From contig JAWQFW010000113.1 in assembly GCA_035968095.1 (NCBI GenBank), positions 1 to 15,829 on the forward strand: a DNA stretch of 15,829 bases, written 5' to 3'. Every line of letters starts with the position of its first letter. Positions within the stretch are counted from its first letter, which is position 1. Under the pieces are notes generated by a model, which saw only the letters and a program-made list of their open reading frames with translations, searched no databases and was not told the origin of the DNA. The translations under genes were made by a program, and so were the position numbers. The DNA comes from IIICB1 sp035968095 (GTDB taxonomy: Bacteria > Cyanobacteriota > Cyanobacteriia > Cyanobacteriales > SIO1D9). This document shows positions 15,025 through 15,829 of this stretch, one piece after another.

Positions 15025-15829
15025 ATGAAAGTTATATTTTTTTTGCTCCAAAACTCAAAGAAAAACTTTGTATTAGCTTTAATAACAGGACTTTTAGCCG
15101 GAGCAAGTTCTTCAGGAATTATTGCTCTTATTCATTTGATTATTTCCACAGAACTTTCTCATTTTCGTTTATTTCTTATTAGCTTTATTTTTGCTTGGAT
15201 AGGATTTGGTTTTTTTAGCGCTGTTTCTACTTACTTTTTAAGTAAACTTTCACAAAAAACTATCTTTGACTTACGTTTAAATTTAACTAAACAAATTTTA
15301 GCTAGTCCCTTAAAGTTAATTGAAGCAGCAGAGTCCAAAATTTTTCTCGTTTTAACAGAAGATATTAATACTTTAGCCAATTCATTAGAGAGAATTCCCT
15401 CAGTTTTTGCAGCAGTAGCAACTGTATTAGGGTGTTTTATTTTGATGGCTTTTATTTCGCCTTTATTACTATCTTGTCTGCTAATTATCTTAATTCTTGC
15501 CTTTCCCTTATATATTTTTCCTCTCAAAAAAATGCAAAAATATCTGTCAAGCATGAGGCAAGAATGGAATCTAATTTTTAAACAATTTTATAGTCTACAT
15601 CAGGGAATTAAAGAGCTTTTACTTAATCTTGATAAGCAAAAATCTTTCGCCGAGCAGCATCTTTATCCCGCTTGCGAACGACAATATAAACAAGCAATAA
15701 AAGCTAAAACATTGAATACGATCGCGTCTCGCTGGGGCGATTTATTTTTATTAGCAGGATTAGGTTTTATTATTTTTACTTTACCTAAATCAGGGTATAT
15801 TACTTTTCAAGAACTTAGTGAATTTTTAT
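15025..15829 (+). CDS. Cyclic-peptide-type ABC exporter (SyrD/PvdE-like), 3'-truncated by window edge
   Basis: An open frame runs from the ATG at 15025 to the window end without a stop, giving 268 residues. It is the N-terminal membrane domain of an ABC transporter. Helices lie near 15-38, 48-72, 125-147, 148-166 and 238-252. Between them sit SQKTIFDLRLNLTKQILASP (76-95), LVLTEDINTLANSLERIP (108-125) and a GIKELLLN stretch (194-201). These match the SyrD/PvdE 'cyclic peptide export' family, in which this region is followed by a C-terminal ATPase; here the ATPase lies beyond the edge. Family members export siderophore precursors or lipopeptides. It starts 44 nt after the upstream glycosyltransferase and may share its transcript. 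No Shine-Dalgarno sequence is evident. Confidence 0.82.
   Translation, partial: MKVIFFLLQNSKKNFVLALITGLLAGASSSGIIALIHLIISTELSHFRLFLISFIFAWIGFGFFSAVSTYFLSKLSQKTIFDLRLNLTKQILASPLKLIEAAESKIFLVLTEDINTLANSLERIPSVFAAVATVLGCFILMAFISPLLLSCLLIILILAFPLYIFPLKKMQKYLSSMRQEWNLIFKQFYSLHQGIKELLLNLDKQKSFAEQHLYPACERQYKQAIKAKTLNTIASRWGDLFLLAGLGFIIFTLPKSGYITFQELSEFL

Noticed and set aside
15231..15554. Open frame on the minus strand (107 codons)
   Set aside because: It lies opposite the plus-strand ABC exporter frame, which has clear membrane helices and family motifs; the minus frame is its shadow.
1..15829. tRNA, rRNA, CRISPR arrays, insertion-sequence ends
   Set aside because: No cloverleaf-like or rRNA-like stretch, regular spaced repeats or transposase reading frame were seen by eye.

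Overview
The window is from a cyanobacterium. It is AT-rich and carries about 19 copies of the HIP1 palindrome GCGATCGC. It also holds families typical of cyanobacteria: XisH/XisI, a DevBCA-type exporter and a GHL10-type hydrolase. No genus can be named from the sequence alone. No tRNA, rRNA, CRISPR array or insertion sequence was seen.

Layout: (1) 1-1251: the end of an unrecognised small protein, then a coupled xisH-xisI pair on the minus strand. (2) 1480-2703: a membrane-anchored GHL10-type glycosyl-hydrolase-like protein. (3) 2836-7375: a phosphonate block made of two convergent units. The plus strand has a 2-aminoethylphosphonate (AEP) aminotransferase and an AEP cytidylyltransferase-like enzyme. 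The minus strand has phosphoenolpyruvate (PEP) mutase fused to a nucleotidyltransferase, then phosphonopyruvate decarboxylase. (4) 7386-11447: a DevC-DevA-DevB-type exporter whose ATPase carries two cyclic-nucleotide-binding-like domains. It sits directly upstream of, and is probably co-transcribed with, the PEP mutase and decarboxylase genes. (5) 11629-14980: a glycosyltransferase cluster in two divergent units (GT11-like and GT-A-like on minus; GT12/GalNAc-transferase-like and a GT2-like on plus). (6) 15025 to the window edge: the 5' part of a cyclic-peptide-type ABC exporter.

How it may work together: PEP to phosphonopyruvate (PepM), to phosphonoacetaldehyde (Ppd), to AEP (PhnW run in the biosynthetic direction), to CMP-AEP (PntC) is a complete route to an activated phosphonate head group. 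The glycosyltransferases could build the glycan or glycolipid that receives AEP. The DevCAB-type pump, with its possible nucleotide-sensing ATPase, is a candidate exporter for that product or its carrier. The enzyme and transporter families are well supported by motifs. The joint pathway (an exported phosphonoglycan or phosphonolipid controlled by a cyclic nucleotide) is inference from gene order and is the most interesting hypothesis here. No separate AEP transferase was recognised in the window.
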